This document shows positions 9,074 through 15,523 of a stretch of DNA of 64,000 bases, piece after piece; the stretch's first letter is position 1; every line of letters begins with the position of its first letter. A program made the translations under genes and the position numbers. The notes under the pieces were generated by a model that ran no database searches, was not told where the DNA came from, and saw only the letters and a program-made list of their open reading frames with translations. Source of the DNA: JAFDWR01 sp038216655 (GTDB lineage Bacteria > Armatimonadota > Fimbriimonadia > Fimbriimonadales > Fimbriimonadaceae); NCBI GenBank assembly GCA_038216655.1, contig JBBQPZ010000008.1, positions 101,819 through 165,818 on the forward strand, read 5' to 3'.

Positions 9074-10063
9074 ATGATCAATTTCAGAAGACATCGAAGT
9101 CAACTGCTCGTGCTCGTCGCGATGCTGGCCGTCGGGTGCGGCTCCGGTTCGACGGAAACCGCGACCAACACGCCCGACGCCGGCAAGGGTGGCGGAGACA
9201 CCGCCGTCAAGAAGACCTTCACGATCGGCGTATCGCAGTGCAACCGCGGTGAGCCCTATCGCGTGCAGATGGACACCGACATCGCGGACGCCGCGAAGGG
9301 GCATCCCGAATTGAAGATGGTCTTCAAGGACGCGGCCAACGACTCGCTCAAGCAGCGCGACCAGGTCGAGGAGTTCATCCAGGCCAAAGTCGATCTCCTG
9401 ATCATCAGCCCGAAGGAGGCCCAGCCTCTGACCGAGCCGGTGGCGAAAGCGATGGACGCGGGGATCCCGGTCATCGTGCTCGATCGCGCGGTGATCGGCG
9501 ACAAGTACACCTGCTTCATCGGCGCGGATAACAAGCTGATCGGCAAGGCGCTCGGCCAGTGGCTGGTCAAGCGACTCAACGGCAAGGGCACGGTCGTCGA
9601 GCTCAAGGGACTCATGACCACGCCCCCCGCCCAGGATCGCCATGCGGGCTTCATGGAGGGCATCGCAGGGAGCGATGTCAAGGTCGTGTTCGATGCGGAC
9701 ATGAAATGGCTTGAGCCGAACGCGCGAACCGAAATGGATTCCGCCCTTGCTCGCCTGCCGAAGTTCGACGCGGTCTTCGCCCACAACGACCCAGGCGCCC
9801 ACGGCGCCTACCTCGCCGCCCAAGCCGCGGGCCGCGAAAAGGGCGTGATCTTCGTCGGCATCGACGGCCTCCCCTCCGAGGGACGGGTGTACGTCAAGCA
9901 AGGCATCGAAGAGGCCTGCTTCCAGTACCCAACCGGCGGCAAGGAAGCCATCGACACCGCGCTCCTGATCCTCGCAAAAAAGCCGTTCGAGAAGAAGATC
10001 GTGCTGAAGTCGAACTTCTACACGAAGGAAAACGTGGACAAGGGCGGCGAGCCGCTGCCGTAA
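9074..10063 (+). CDS. Sugar-binding lipoprotein, RbsB-like (Peripla_BP_4)
   Basis: 329 residues. A short basic start and hydrophobic segment (LLVLVAMLAVGC) end in a lipobox with Cys22, then a Ser/Gly/Thr-rich linker, so this is a lipid-anchored substrate-binding protein. The body is the two-lobed periplasmic binding fold: TIGVSQCNRGEPYRVQM, LLIISPKEAQPLTEPV, AGIPVIVLDRAV, FAHNDPGAHGAYLAAQ. The start is the ATG at 9074, 20 nt after the permease stop; in-frame sequence upstream lies in the permease gene and is discarded. Third gene of the importer set. The fold suggests ribose, xylose, galactose or a similar aldose; no metabolic gene nearby decides which. Confidence 0.92.
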   Translation: MINFRRHRSQLLVLVAMLAVGCGSGSTETATNTPDAGKGGGDTAVKKTFTIGVSQCNRGEPYRVQMDTDIADAAKGHPELKMVFKDAANDSLKQRDQVEEFIQAKVDLLIISPKEAQPLTEPVAKAMDAGIPVIVLDRAVIGDKYTCFIGADNKLIGKALGQWLVKRLNGKGTVVELKGLMTTPPAQDRHAGFMEGIAGSDVKVVFDADMKWLEPNARTEMDSALARLPKFDAVFAHNDPGAHGAYLAAQAAGREKGVIFVGIDGLPSEGRVYVKQGIEEACFQYPTGGKEAIDTALLILAKKPFEKKIVLKSNFYTKENVDKGGEPLP

Positions 10064-10083
10064 GCCTCACTGCCAGTTGGCGA

Positions 10084-10111
10084 GGGGAGGCGGCCTTTTT
10101 GCCGGCTCCCC
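10084..10111 (+). terminator. Hairpin after the ABC importer operon
   Basis: GGGGAGGCGGC (10084-10094), loop CTTTTT, GCCGGCTCCCC (10101-10111), one mismatch in an 11-bp stem, 20 nt after the stop of the binding-protein gene. A pyrimidine run (CCTTC) follows. Confidence 0.6.
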
Positions 10112-10198
10112 CTTCATTTCAAAAACCCAAGTCGGCATCCTGAGTAGGCTGTCAACCTTCACTTATCCACTTTTGAGTCCGTCTTCCAGAGCGGAGTT

Positions 10199-10640
10199 GA
10201 TGAGCCCTAGCGAGTCGACGCAGTCGAAGGATCACTGACTAAGCCTCCGACTTTGAAAACCGGACACTCTCCCAGAGAGTCGGAGACTGGACAGAGGATC
10301 CTTCGGCTGCGCTGCCTTCGCTTAGGCTCGGCGCTTCGCTCTCGATGACGGTCAAAGGGTCCGTTATCCCGAGAGGAGTCGATGAGCCCTAGCGAATCGA
10401 CGCAGCCGAAGGATCACTGACTAAGCCTCCGACTTTGAAAACCGGACTCTCTCCCAGAGAGTCGGAGACTGGACAGAGGATCGTTCGACTTCGCTACCTT
10501 CGCTGGGGCTCGGTGCTTCGCTCTCGATGACGGTCAAAGGATCCGTCATCCCGAGAGGAGTCGATGAGCCCTAGCGAGTCGACGCAGTCGAAGGATCACT
10601 AACTGAGCCTCCGACTTAGAATACGCCGAGGAATTGGCCG
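10199..10640. repeat. 182-bp tandem repeat with internal inverted repeats (2.3 copies)
   Basis: Copies start at 10199, 10381 and 10563 with the words GATGAGCCCTAGCGA, an exact 182-bp period; the third copy degenerates after about 60 bp. Within each unit, the left end (CGACGCAGTCGAAGGATC) is an imperfect inverted copy of a later stretch (GATCCTTCGGCTGCG), so every unit can fold into a long hairpin. The right part ends ATGACGGTCAAAG..ATCCCGAGAG. No coding potential seen. It has the look of the dispersed palindromic elements found between genes in many soil bacteria, here amplified in tandem. Confidence 0.85.
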
Positions 10641-10646
10641 AGGGAG

Positions 10647-10738
10647 TTTGGATGCCTCGGGGTGCTCCCGCCACCGACCGAACAACTGCGTCTCAACAAA
10701 GCCCCGAGGCAAACCTCCCCTCGCGCCCGAGAGAGCCG
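10647..10738 (+). repeat. GGATGCCTCGGGG hairpin element, copy 1
   Basis: TTTGGATGCCTCGGGG (10647-10662) is followed 40 nt later by GCCCCGAGGC (10701-10710), forming a stem over a ~40-nt loop that opens TGCTCCCGCCACCGACCGAA. The right flank CCCCTCGCGCCCGAGAGAG is shared with copy 3 (12123-12141). A short ORF over this stretch has no recognisable product and is not called. Confidence 0.75.
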
Positions 10739-10991
10739 CCCTTTGGATCGCTTTTCCTGATTTCCTGATACATATCTGGGTTTCGATATATTTCGCACTG
10801 TATTTGAACCTAGGCGCTTTGCACGTACCTCGGGGAATCGTGGTTTTCGGGGCGATATTCCTGGCTTCCCGACAAATTCCTGATTTGGAATCAGGAACTC
10901 GGAGCTCACTTGGAGGGCCTCTTGGAACGCGCCCCAATGGATGAGCCTCTGAGACAGGAATTCGTCAACCATGGAGCCGAAATTGCAATCT
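10739..10991. other. Non-coding gap with a perfect 9-bp palindrome
   Basis: No gene is supported here. The only clear structure is TTCCTGATT-TGG-AATCAGGAA at 10877-10897, an exact 9-bp inverted repeat with a 3-nt loop, located just past the 3' end of the minus-strand phosphotransferase gene. It could be a weak terminator for that gene or an operator; there is no U-tract. Confidence 0.4.
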
Positions 10992-11750
10992 TCAGATCCC
11001 GCCCATCTCGGCGAGCCAGTTGCGGTGCTTTGTATAGGTGTCTCCGTTTTCTACCAGTTCGGGGCTGGGATGAGACTCTACCCAGGCCTGAATCCACAAG
11101 ATCATGGCGTCCAAGCGCTTGACGGTCATTGCTAGGACTTCGGTGGAGGAGTATCCAAAGTCGTAAGCATCGAGGAACGCGTCCAACCGCCGGTGCATGA
11201 CTTCTACCGTAAAGGGCGACTCCAAATCGGCCAAGCCATAGGGCATGAGAGGGACGAAGCGATAGGCGGTGTAGGCGATGTCCCAGATGCGCGGGCCGGG
11301 GCCGCAGAGGTCGAAGTCGATCAGGCCGACAAAGCACTCGTCTTGGAAGATGCAGTTGTATGGAGCGAAGTCTCGGTGAAGGATCACCTCCGCTGGCTCC
11401 AGCGTCGCGTAGTTCCAAACATCGCCCGCAGGAAACGAGACCGACGCATCGTGGAGTTGTCGCAGACGCTCAGCAGCATCGATCAGAATTCGCTCGTCCC
11501 AGAACCACATCGGCGCAACTCCATGAACCGTTTGCCCAGGGATAAAGCTCAGAATCTCGTTTCCTGAAGGATCGAAGCCGAGCGGCTCGGGAACCCAGTT
11601 GACACCCTCGTTTCTCAGGTGCGAAAGGAACTGCTGGATCGTTTCTGAGGCAGGGGTCGCGGAGCGTTTGACCGTGTTCCCAGACCTAACGACCACGCTC
11701 ATGTTGCCTCCAATAAGCGGATCGACACTGTCACCAGGCTGATCATCCAT
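10992..11750 (-). CDS. Aminoglycoside/choline-kinase-type phosphotransferase (APH family)
   Basis: 252 residues from the ATG at 11750; an in-frame ATG at 11807 would add 19 residues that look unlike the family. Fold: N-lobe DPLIGGNMSVVVRSGNTVKR with a substrate/ATP loop, then a C-lobe with the catalytic loop HRDFAPYNCIF (Brenner motif HxDxxxxN) and metal-binding IDFDLCGPG followed by IWDIAYTAYRF. The family phosphorylates small alcohols such as aminoglycosides, choline or homoserine using ATP. The LPLIGG-type opening matches environmental phosphotransferases of unknown substrate better than resistance enzymes. Stands alone among repeats; no resistance gene cassette context. Confidence 0.83.
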   Translation of the reverse strand: MDDQPGDSVDPLIGGNMSVVVRSGNTVKRSATPASETIQQFLSHLRNEGVNWVPEPLGFDPSGNEILSFIPGQTVHGVAPMWFWDERILIDAAERLRQLHDASVSFPAGDVWNYATLEPAEVILHRDFAPYNCIFQDECFVGLIDFDLCGPGPRIWDIAYTAYRFVPLMPYGLADLESPFTVEVMHRRLDAFLDAYDFGYSSTEVLAMTVKRLDAMILWIQAWVESHPSPELVENGDTYTKHRNWLAEMGGI

Positions 11751-11840
11751 CGCAACATGATAACCGGGAACGGAAGGGCCTGGACTTGAGGTGGCCCCGC
11801 CCCACATCCAGCGTTGCGACTTGCCCCTGCAACGGTAGGG

Positions 11841-11872
11841 CGTCGTATGATGGGAGATACTTCACTTCGCCA
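11841..11872 (+). promoter_or_regulatory. Promoter-like block CGTCGTATGATGG, copy 1
   Basis: CGTCGTATGATGGGAGATAC and the following TTCACTTCGC are almost identical to 13481-13512. The block contains a -10-like TATGAT (11846-11851). In copy 2 it precedes the caspase-like gene; here repeat elements separate it from the ATPase gene at 12147. Confidence 0.5.
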
Positions 11873-11874
11873 TT

Positions 11875-11937
11875 TAGATGCCTCGGGTGCTCCCGCCACA
11901 GGCTAAACAACGATGGCTCATCAAAGCCCCGAGGCTA
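11875..11937 (+). repeat. GGATGCCTCGGGG hairpin element, copy 2
   Basis: TTTAGATGCCTCGGG pairs with CCCCGAGGCTAAA at its right end. The loop (TGCTCCCGCCACAGGCTAAA) is clearly homologous to that of copy 1, including ATCAAAGCCCCGAGG at the right side. Stem changes at the tips are compensated (TTTAG with CTAAA), which suggests the paired form is kept. Confidence 0.75.
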
Positions 11938-11961
11938 AATGCACGGCCCTCAAAACGGAGC

Positions 11962-12025
11962 GCGGACTTCAGTCCGCTTCCCGTATCCCGGGCTTTAGCC
12001 CGGACCGCCAGCGGGGCTTCGCCCC
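11962..12025. repeat. Three consecutive short palindromes
   Basis: GCGGACTTCAGTCCGC (11962-11977), CCGGGCTTTAGCCCGG (11988-12003) and GGGGCTTCGCCCC (12013-12025) follow one another at about 10-bp spacing. All are 13-16 bp hairpins with 2-3-nt loops. Such GC-rich hairpins with a TTTA, TTCA or TTCG centre occur as dispersed intergenic repeats in cyanobacteria, acidobacteria and planctomycetes. Confidence 0.75.
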
Positions 12026-12026
12026 C

Positions 12027-12099
12027 TTTGGATGCCTCGGGGCTCAGGCCTGCGGATGAAGGAACCAGGTTGGGGCAATAGCACCCCGAGGCATCCAAA
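12027..12099. repeat. GGATGCCTCGGGG hairpin element, copy 3 (perfect 16-bp arms)
   Basis: TTTGGATGCCTCGGGG (12027-12042) is an exact inverted repeat of CCCCGAGGCATCCAAA (12084-12099) across a 41-nt loop. Read on the minus strand it begins GGATGCCTCGGGGTGCT like copies 1 and 2. The plus-strand flank CCCCTCGCGCCCGAAAGAG (12123-12141) matches the flank of copy 1 and runs up to the start of the ATPase gene. Confidence 0.8.
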
Positions 12100-12146
12100 C
12101 GCGCCGCACCTGGTTGACGAAACCGCCCCTCGCGCCCGAAAGAGGC

Positions 12147-13175
12147 ATGTACCACATCGACTTCGACTCTAATCCCATACAGCGGGCGCTCGAGAAGAAC
12201 ATGTCCCAGACCGAGTTCCTCCCCATCTACGAGGACGTGCCCGAATACGACCTGGACTGGCTCGTCGAGGGCCTCCTCCCCGCCGGATACCTCGTCATGC
12301 TCGCCGGGCCCCCGAAGTCCGGTAAGTCCTGCCTCGCGACGGCCCTTGCTCTCGCCATCGCGACCGGAACTCCCTTCGCCGGACGACCGACGCAACAATC
12401 AAGTGTCCTCTGGGTCGCCGCCGAGGAATCGCCCCAGGAGAGATACCAAATCCTGCGCACCAGCCCGCTCGCGGACTCCGCTTGCCCGCTCTACACCTGC
12501 TACAACCGCATCCTGATCGATACCGAAATCGATCTCTTCGGCCTGGATCGCGAAATCCGCTACCACCAGGCCAAGTTCGTCGTCATCGATCCCCTCCTCG
12601 GAGCCATCAGCGGCCGATCGCTCCAGGACAGTTGGAATGCTCGCAAGACCCTGCAAATGCTCAAGAAGCTTTGCAGTCAGCGCCAGGTAACCGCGCTGGT
12701 ACTCCACCATCAAAAGCAACGCAACATGCATCGCGCCGGTGTCGCGGACAACGACCAGATCAGCGCCACCGCAAGCATGAATATCGTGCTCCAGTCGAAG
12801 TCCAGCCTAATGGCAACCAGCGAGGTACAGGCCGGGGATTCACTCTCCCGAATCGTAACCCTCGATTGCCAGGGCCGCGGGGACTGGAGCATCAAGTCCT
12901 TGAAACTCTTGAGCCGAGGGCCACTTGACTACTCCGAACTGACCGACCAACGCCACGTTGCCCAACTCGAAAGGGACTGCACGCCCTCCGAACTAAAGAT
13001 CCTCAACCTCCTGCGAGACTGTCCGATGCCGTCGGAGTGGATTCTGGATAAGACGGAGATTTCCGTCGGCACGATCCGAAACGCGATCGCAAGACTCCGC
13101 AAACGCGGTCTGGTCATGGTTGCCCGCATCGAAGACGGATTAAAGTACTATGGCTTGGTGGACAGTGCAAAGTGA
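12147..13175 (+). CDS. RepA/AAA_25-type P-loop ATPase with C-terminal winged helix
   Basis: 342 residues from the ATG at 12147; an ATG at 12201 (MSQTEFLPIYEDVP) is equally possible because the repeat flank abuts the first. The centre is a RecA-fold ATPase like plasmid RSF1010 RepA helicase and related AAA_25 proteins: Walker A GPPKSGKS (54-61), AAEESPQERYQI, Walker B FVVIDPLLG (144-152), then a sensor region ALVLHHQKQ. The last ~80 residues (CTPSELKILNLLRDCPMPSE, VGTIRNAIARLRKRGLVMV) form a winged-helix DNA-binding domain. No plasmid, phage or primase gene is adjacent. Family members act in replication of mobile DNA or in recombination; a stand-alone chromosomal copy between repeats has no assigned role. 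Function left open. Confidence 0.75.
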   Translation: MYHIDFDSNPIQRALEKNMSQTEFLPIYEDVPEYDLDWLVEGLLPAGYLVMLAGPPKSGKSCLATALALAIATGTPFAGRPTQQSSVLWVAAEESPQERYQILRTSPLADSACPLYTCYNRILIDTEIDLFGLDREIRYHQAKFVVIDPLLGAISGRSLQDSWNARKTLQMLKKLCSQRQVTALVLHHQKQRNMHRAGVADNDQISATASMNIVLQSKSSLMATSEVQAGDSLSRIVTLDCQGRGDWSIKSLKLLSRGPLDYSELTDQRHVAQLERDCTPSELKILNLLRDCPMPSEWILDKTEISVGTIRNAIARLRKRGLVMVARIEDGLKYYGLVDSAK

Positions 13176-13265
13176 GTTCGTGAGTTTGTGCGCCTGCCAG
13201 TTCCGGCTGTTGAGAAGAGCCGCTGTCCAAGCGGTGGCCTAGCGTTTGAGGGTCGCTACCGGTTT

Positions 13266-13354
13266 CACCGCGGAGCGGTGACAGAAGGTAGCCCGGTGGT
13301 CACTCTGGTGACCCCGGGATTGGGACGTTCCACATCCCCGACCCCGGAGGGTGT
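13266..13354 (-). repeat. Dispersed repeat, copy A (inverted relative to 27465-27550)
   Basis: Read on the minus strand it gives CACCCTCCGGGGTCGG, CCCGGGGTCACCAGAGTGACC, CCGGGCTACCTTCTGTCACC and GCTCCGCGGTG. The same blocks in the same order occur on the plus strand at 27465-27550. The centre GGTCACTCTGGTGACC is itself palindromic. The 378-bp gap 13176-13553 holds this repeat and the promoter block at 13481, and no other feature I can support. Confidence 0.8.
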
Positions 13355-13480
13355 CGTAGAAAACCTTCGATCATTGGGAAGCCTTATTCTCAGCCCGCGT
13401 TTCTGAACAATCCCGTTCAGGTCGAGGCGGACTCAGATCAGACCGCACGAAGAATTGCAGGGAATTTGCTTGGGGTAGTG

Positions 13481-13512
13481 CGTCGTATGATGGAAGATAC
13501 GTTCACTTCGCT
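13481..13512 (+). promoter_or_regulatory. Promoter-like block CGTCGTATGATGG, copy 2
   Basis: CGTCGTATGATGGAAGATAC and TTCACTTCGC repeat the block at 11841-11872 with two small differences. It contains TATGAT (13486-13491), 62 nt before the ATG of the caspase-like gene, with TTGCTT further upstream at poor spacing (14 nt). Confidence 0.5.
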
Positions 13513-13553
13513 CTCGCGCAGAATTGCGCTCCGACGCCTTCCCTAATCATCCC

Positions 13554-14762
13554 ATGCGACTTCTCTCCCGCGGTTCTTCCCTCTCCCTGATCGCTGTCCT
13601 CGCGCTTGCCGCAGCAACGCCGGCGGTAAACCATCGCCGCGAAGCGGCTCCGAAACTGCGGACGCTGATCGTTGGCGGGGGGCCGAACCTTAGCCACAAC
13701 CAGGTCGCGATCGAGAGCAATGTGCGCTACATGGGTCGGATGCTGCCAGCGGAGACGCCGACGCGGGTGTTGTTTGCGGACGGCGATATGAACTCGAAGA
13801 CCGTGCTGTTCACCGACGAAAAGAGCGCGGCGCAGTACCGGGCACCCAACTTGTTCCGCCTCGACGGACCCGCTCAACTCACCAACGTCCAGACGGAGAT
13901 CGATCAGCTGGCCAAAGACCAGTCCGCGACCCCGAAGACTCCGGTGTTCCTGTATTTCACCGGTCACGGGAGCGGGAACGCGCAGAGCAACTACACAAAC
14001 AACCAGTTCGACCTCTGGAGTGGCCAGCGCCTTACCGTTAAGGACCTGTCCACGTCCCTTAAGGCATTCCCGAAAGGGACACCGATCACTCTGCTGATGG
14101 TGGAGTGTTTCTCCGGCGCGTTTGGGAACCTGCTATTCCAAGACGCCGAACCGACGGGCGAGCTGAACGATCAGCAGATCTGCGGTTTCTTCGCCAGCGT
14201 TCCCCAGCGCGTCGCCGCGGGTTGCACGCCGGAGCTGAACGAGGCCAACTATCGCGACTTCACGGGCTACTTCCTGGCCGCCCTGACCGGGACGGACCGG
14301 CTTGGGAAGCCGGTGACCGGAGCGGATTACAACAAAGACGGGAAGGTCGGGATGAACGAGGCGTTCGCTTATTCGCTCATCAACGACGACTCGATCGACA
14401 CGCCGGTCTGCACGTCGGACTTCTTCCTTCGTCGCTTCGTCACGATCGCCGACGATCAGATGTTCGTCGCGCCGTACTCGGACGTCCAGAAGTGGGCGGC
14501 CCCGGCTCAACTCGCGGCGCTTGACGCCCTTTCCGCGCACCTTCAACTCACCGGTGAGGATCGGCTGCAGGTCGCGTTCAACGAGTTCAGCAAGATGAAC
14601 ATGAACAGCGACCGGGACCGCGACGTTCACCTGCTCCGCTACGTGCGGCTCGGTAAGAGCGTGGTCTTGGCGCATGCGCTGAACGGAATGTCGGATCGGA
14701 AGCTCAAGAAGCGCTACGCCGACCTGCTGAAGATGGAAGCCGGCAACCCGCTTAAGCCTTGA
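13554..14762 (+). CDS. Exported caspase-like (clan CD) cysteine peptidase with EF-hand loop
   Basis: 402 residues from the ATG at 13554, chosen because a signal peptide (LLSRGSSLSLIAVLALAAA) starts there; an ATG 10 codons earlier is in frame. The caspase/legumain-like domain shows both catalytic positions: His138 in FLYFTGHGSG and Cys185 in ITLLMVECFSGAF, each after a hydrophobic strand as clan CD requires. A calcium-binding EF-hand loop with ligands at the standard spacing lies at 258-269 (DYNKDGKVGMNE), before AFAYS. The C-terminal ~110 residues are helical and unassigned. It should act outside the cytoplasm, possibly calcium-dependent. Resembles C13-like bacterial peptidases of unknown substrate. 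It shares its upstream block with the ATPase region before it. Confidence 0.78.
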   Translation: MRLLSRGSSLSLIAVLALAAATPAVNHRREAAPKLRTLIVGGGPNLSHNQVAIESNVRYMGRMLPAETPTRVLFADGDMNSKTVLFTDEKSAAQYRAPNLFRLDGPAQLTNVQTEIDQLAKDQSATPKTPVFLYFTGHGSGNAQSNYTNNQFDLWSGQRLTVKDLSTSLKAFPKGTPITLLMVECFSGAFGNLLFQDAEPTGELNDQQICGFFASVPQRVAAGCTPELNEANYRDFTGYFLAALTGTDRLGKPVTGADYNKDGKVGMNEAFAYSLINDDSIDTPVCTSDFFLRRFVTIADDQMFVAPYSDVQKWAAPAQLAALDALSAHLQLTGEDRLQVAFNEFSKMNMNSDRDRDVHLLRYVRLGKSVVLAHALNGMSDRKLKKRYADLLKMEAGNPLKP

Positions 14763-14770
14763 GGCAGACT

Positions 14771-14816
14771 GAGTATTGAAGTATTTGAGTATTGAAGTAT
14801 TTGAGTATTAAGTATT
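14771..14816 (+). repeat. 16-bp tandem repeat GAGTATTGAAGTATTT (2.9 copies)
   Basis: Two exact units (14771-14786, 14787-14802) and a third shortened by one base. It starts 9 nt after the stop of the caspase-like gene, is AT-rich against a GC-rich background, and contains no spacer, so it is a microsatellite-type array, not CRISPR. Confidence 0.85.
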
Positions 14817-14885
14817 GAGCAGAATGGTGGCTGCTAGCGTGCGAGACCTTCTGGTTCGGACGGACCTAGGCCTCGGGCAATTATC

Positions 14886-14914
14886 TTGACCTTGTAGTTC
14901 CATCCTGCTACCAT
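14886..14914 (+). promoter_or_regulatory. Sigma-70-type promoter TTGACC-N17-TACCAT
   Basis: TTGACC (14886-14891), 17-nt spacer, TACCAT (14909-14914), 39 nt before the ATG at 14954. A ribosome-binding site (AAGGAG) follows, so this gene has a conventional leader, unlike the TAnnnT-start genes. Confidence 0.55.
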
Positions 14915-14953
14915 TCTCTCCGAAGCCCCCGATGGCGGGGACAAGGAGCAATT

Positions 14954-15451
14954 ATGAAGCGAGTCATAACGATCATTCTCGGAGCGCTTGTCGCCTCATG
15001 TGCATTTGCGGCGGACCAGACGGCGGAATTTAAGAAGTTCCTGATGTCCGAGCAGGGGGCCATGATCAAGGCCTTTCAGACCAAGGATATCAGTTGGTTC
15101 TATAAGTCTTCGACTCCCGACTTTTCGGAAGTCATGAGCGGCAAGACGACCCAGAAGAAGGAATCCCTCATGGGCCTGAAGCAGTGGTTCGACATGATGG
15201 CAACCATCAAGATTAACAGTGCCGAACTCACCTCAGCCAGCGCGGCGAACGACAAGGGCGTGGCGATGGTGCACGAGAAAATGAGCGGCACGATGAAGCC
15301 CCAAAAGCCGCACGGCAAGGGCTCGGTCATGGTCATGGAGTCCTGGGAGAAGGAAACCTGGGTCAAGGTCAAAGGCAAGTGGATGATTCAGAAGATCGAA
15401 GAGGTCAAGCCAAGCGTTACGACCATCGACGGTAAGCCTATGAAGATGTAG
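14954..15451 (+). CDS. Secreted NTF2-like (SnoaL/DUF4440-type) protein
   Basis: 165 residues. N-terminal signal peptide MKRVITIILGALVASCAFAA with cleavage after AFA. The rest has the length and pattern of an NTF2-like cone fold: KAFQTKDISWFYKSSTPDF early helices, MGLKQWFDMMATI, then strands ending TWVKVKGKWMIQKIEEVKP. Such domains bind small ligands or have lost catalysis; no active-site set is recognisable. A canonical RBS (AAGGAG, 8 nt) decides the start. Encoded alone between a caspase-like gene and an aminotransferase; role unknown. Confidence 0.7.
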   Translation: MKRVITIILGALVASCAFAADQTAEFKKFLMSEQGAMIKAFQTKDISWFYKSSTPDFSEVMSGKTTQKKESLMGLKQWFDMMATIKINSAELTSASAANDKGVAMVHEKMSGTMKPQKPHGKGSVMVMESWEKETWVKVKGKWMIQKIEEVKPSVTTIDGKPMKM

Positions 15452-15511
15452 GTTTCCGGACAGGGTGGGGCACGGAGCCCGGGCCTCACCCTCATTTAGC
15501 TTCGCCCGGCG

Positions 15512-15517
15512 CATACT
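15512..15517 (+). promoter_or_regulatory. CATACT -10-like box 6 nt before GTG start
   Basis: CATACT ends 6 nt before the GTG at 15524, the same geometry as the TAnnnT boxes of other apparently leaderless genes here; no ribosome-binding site is present. Confidence 0.4.
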
Positions 15518-15523
15518 AGGCGC

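Noticed and set aside
10648..10944. 98-codon plus-strand ORF after the 182-bp repeat
   Set aside because: Begins inside the hairpin element and contains the flank and palindrome; no homologue or ribosome-binding site.
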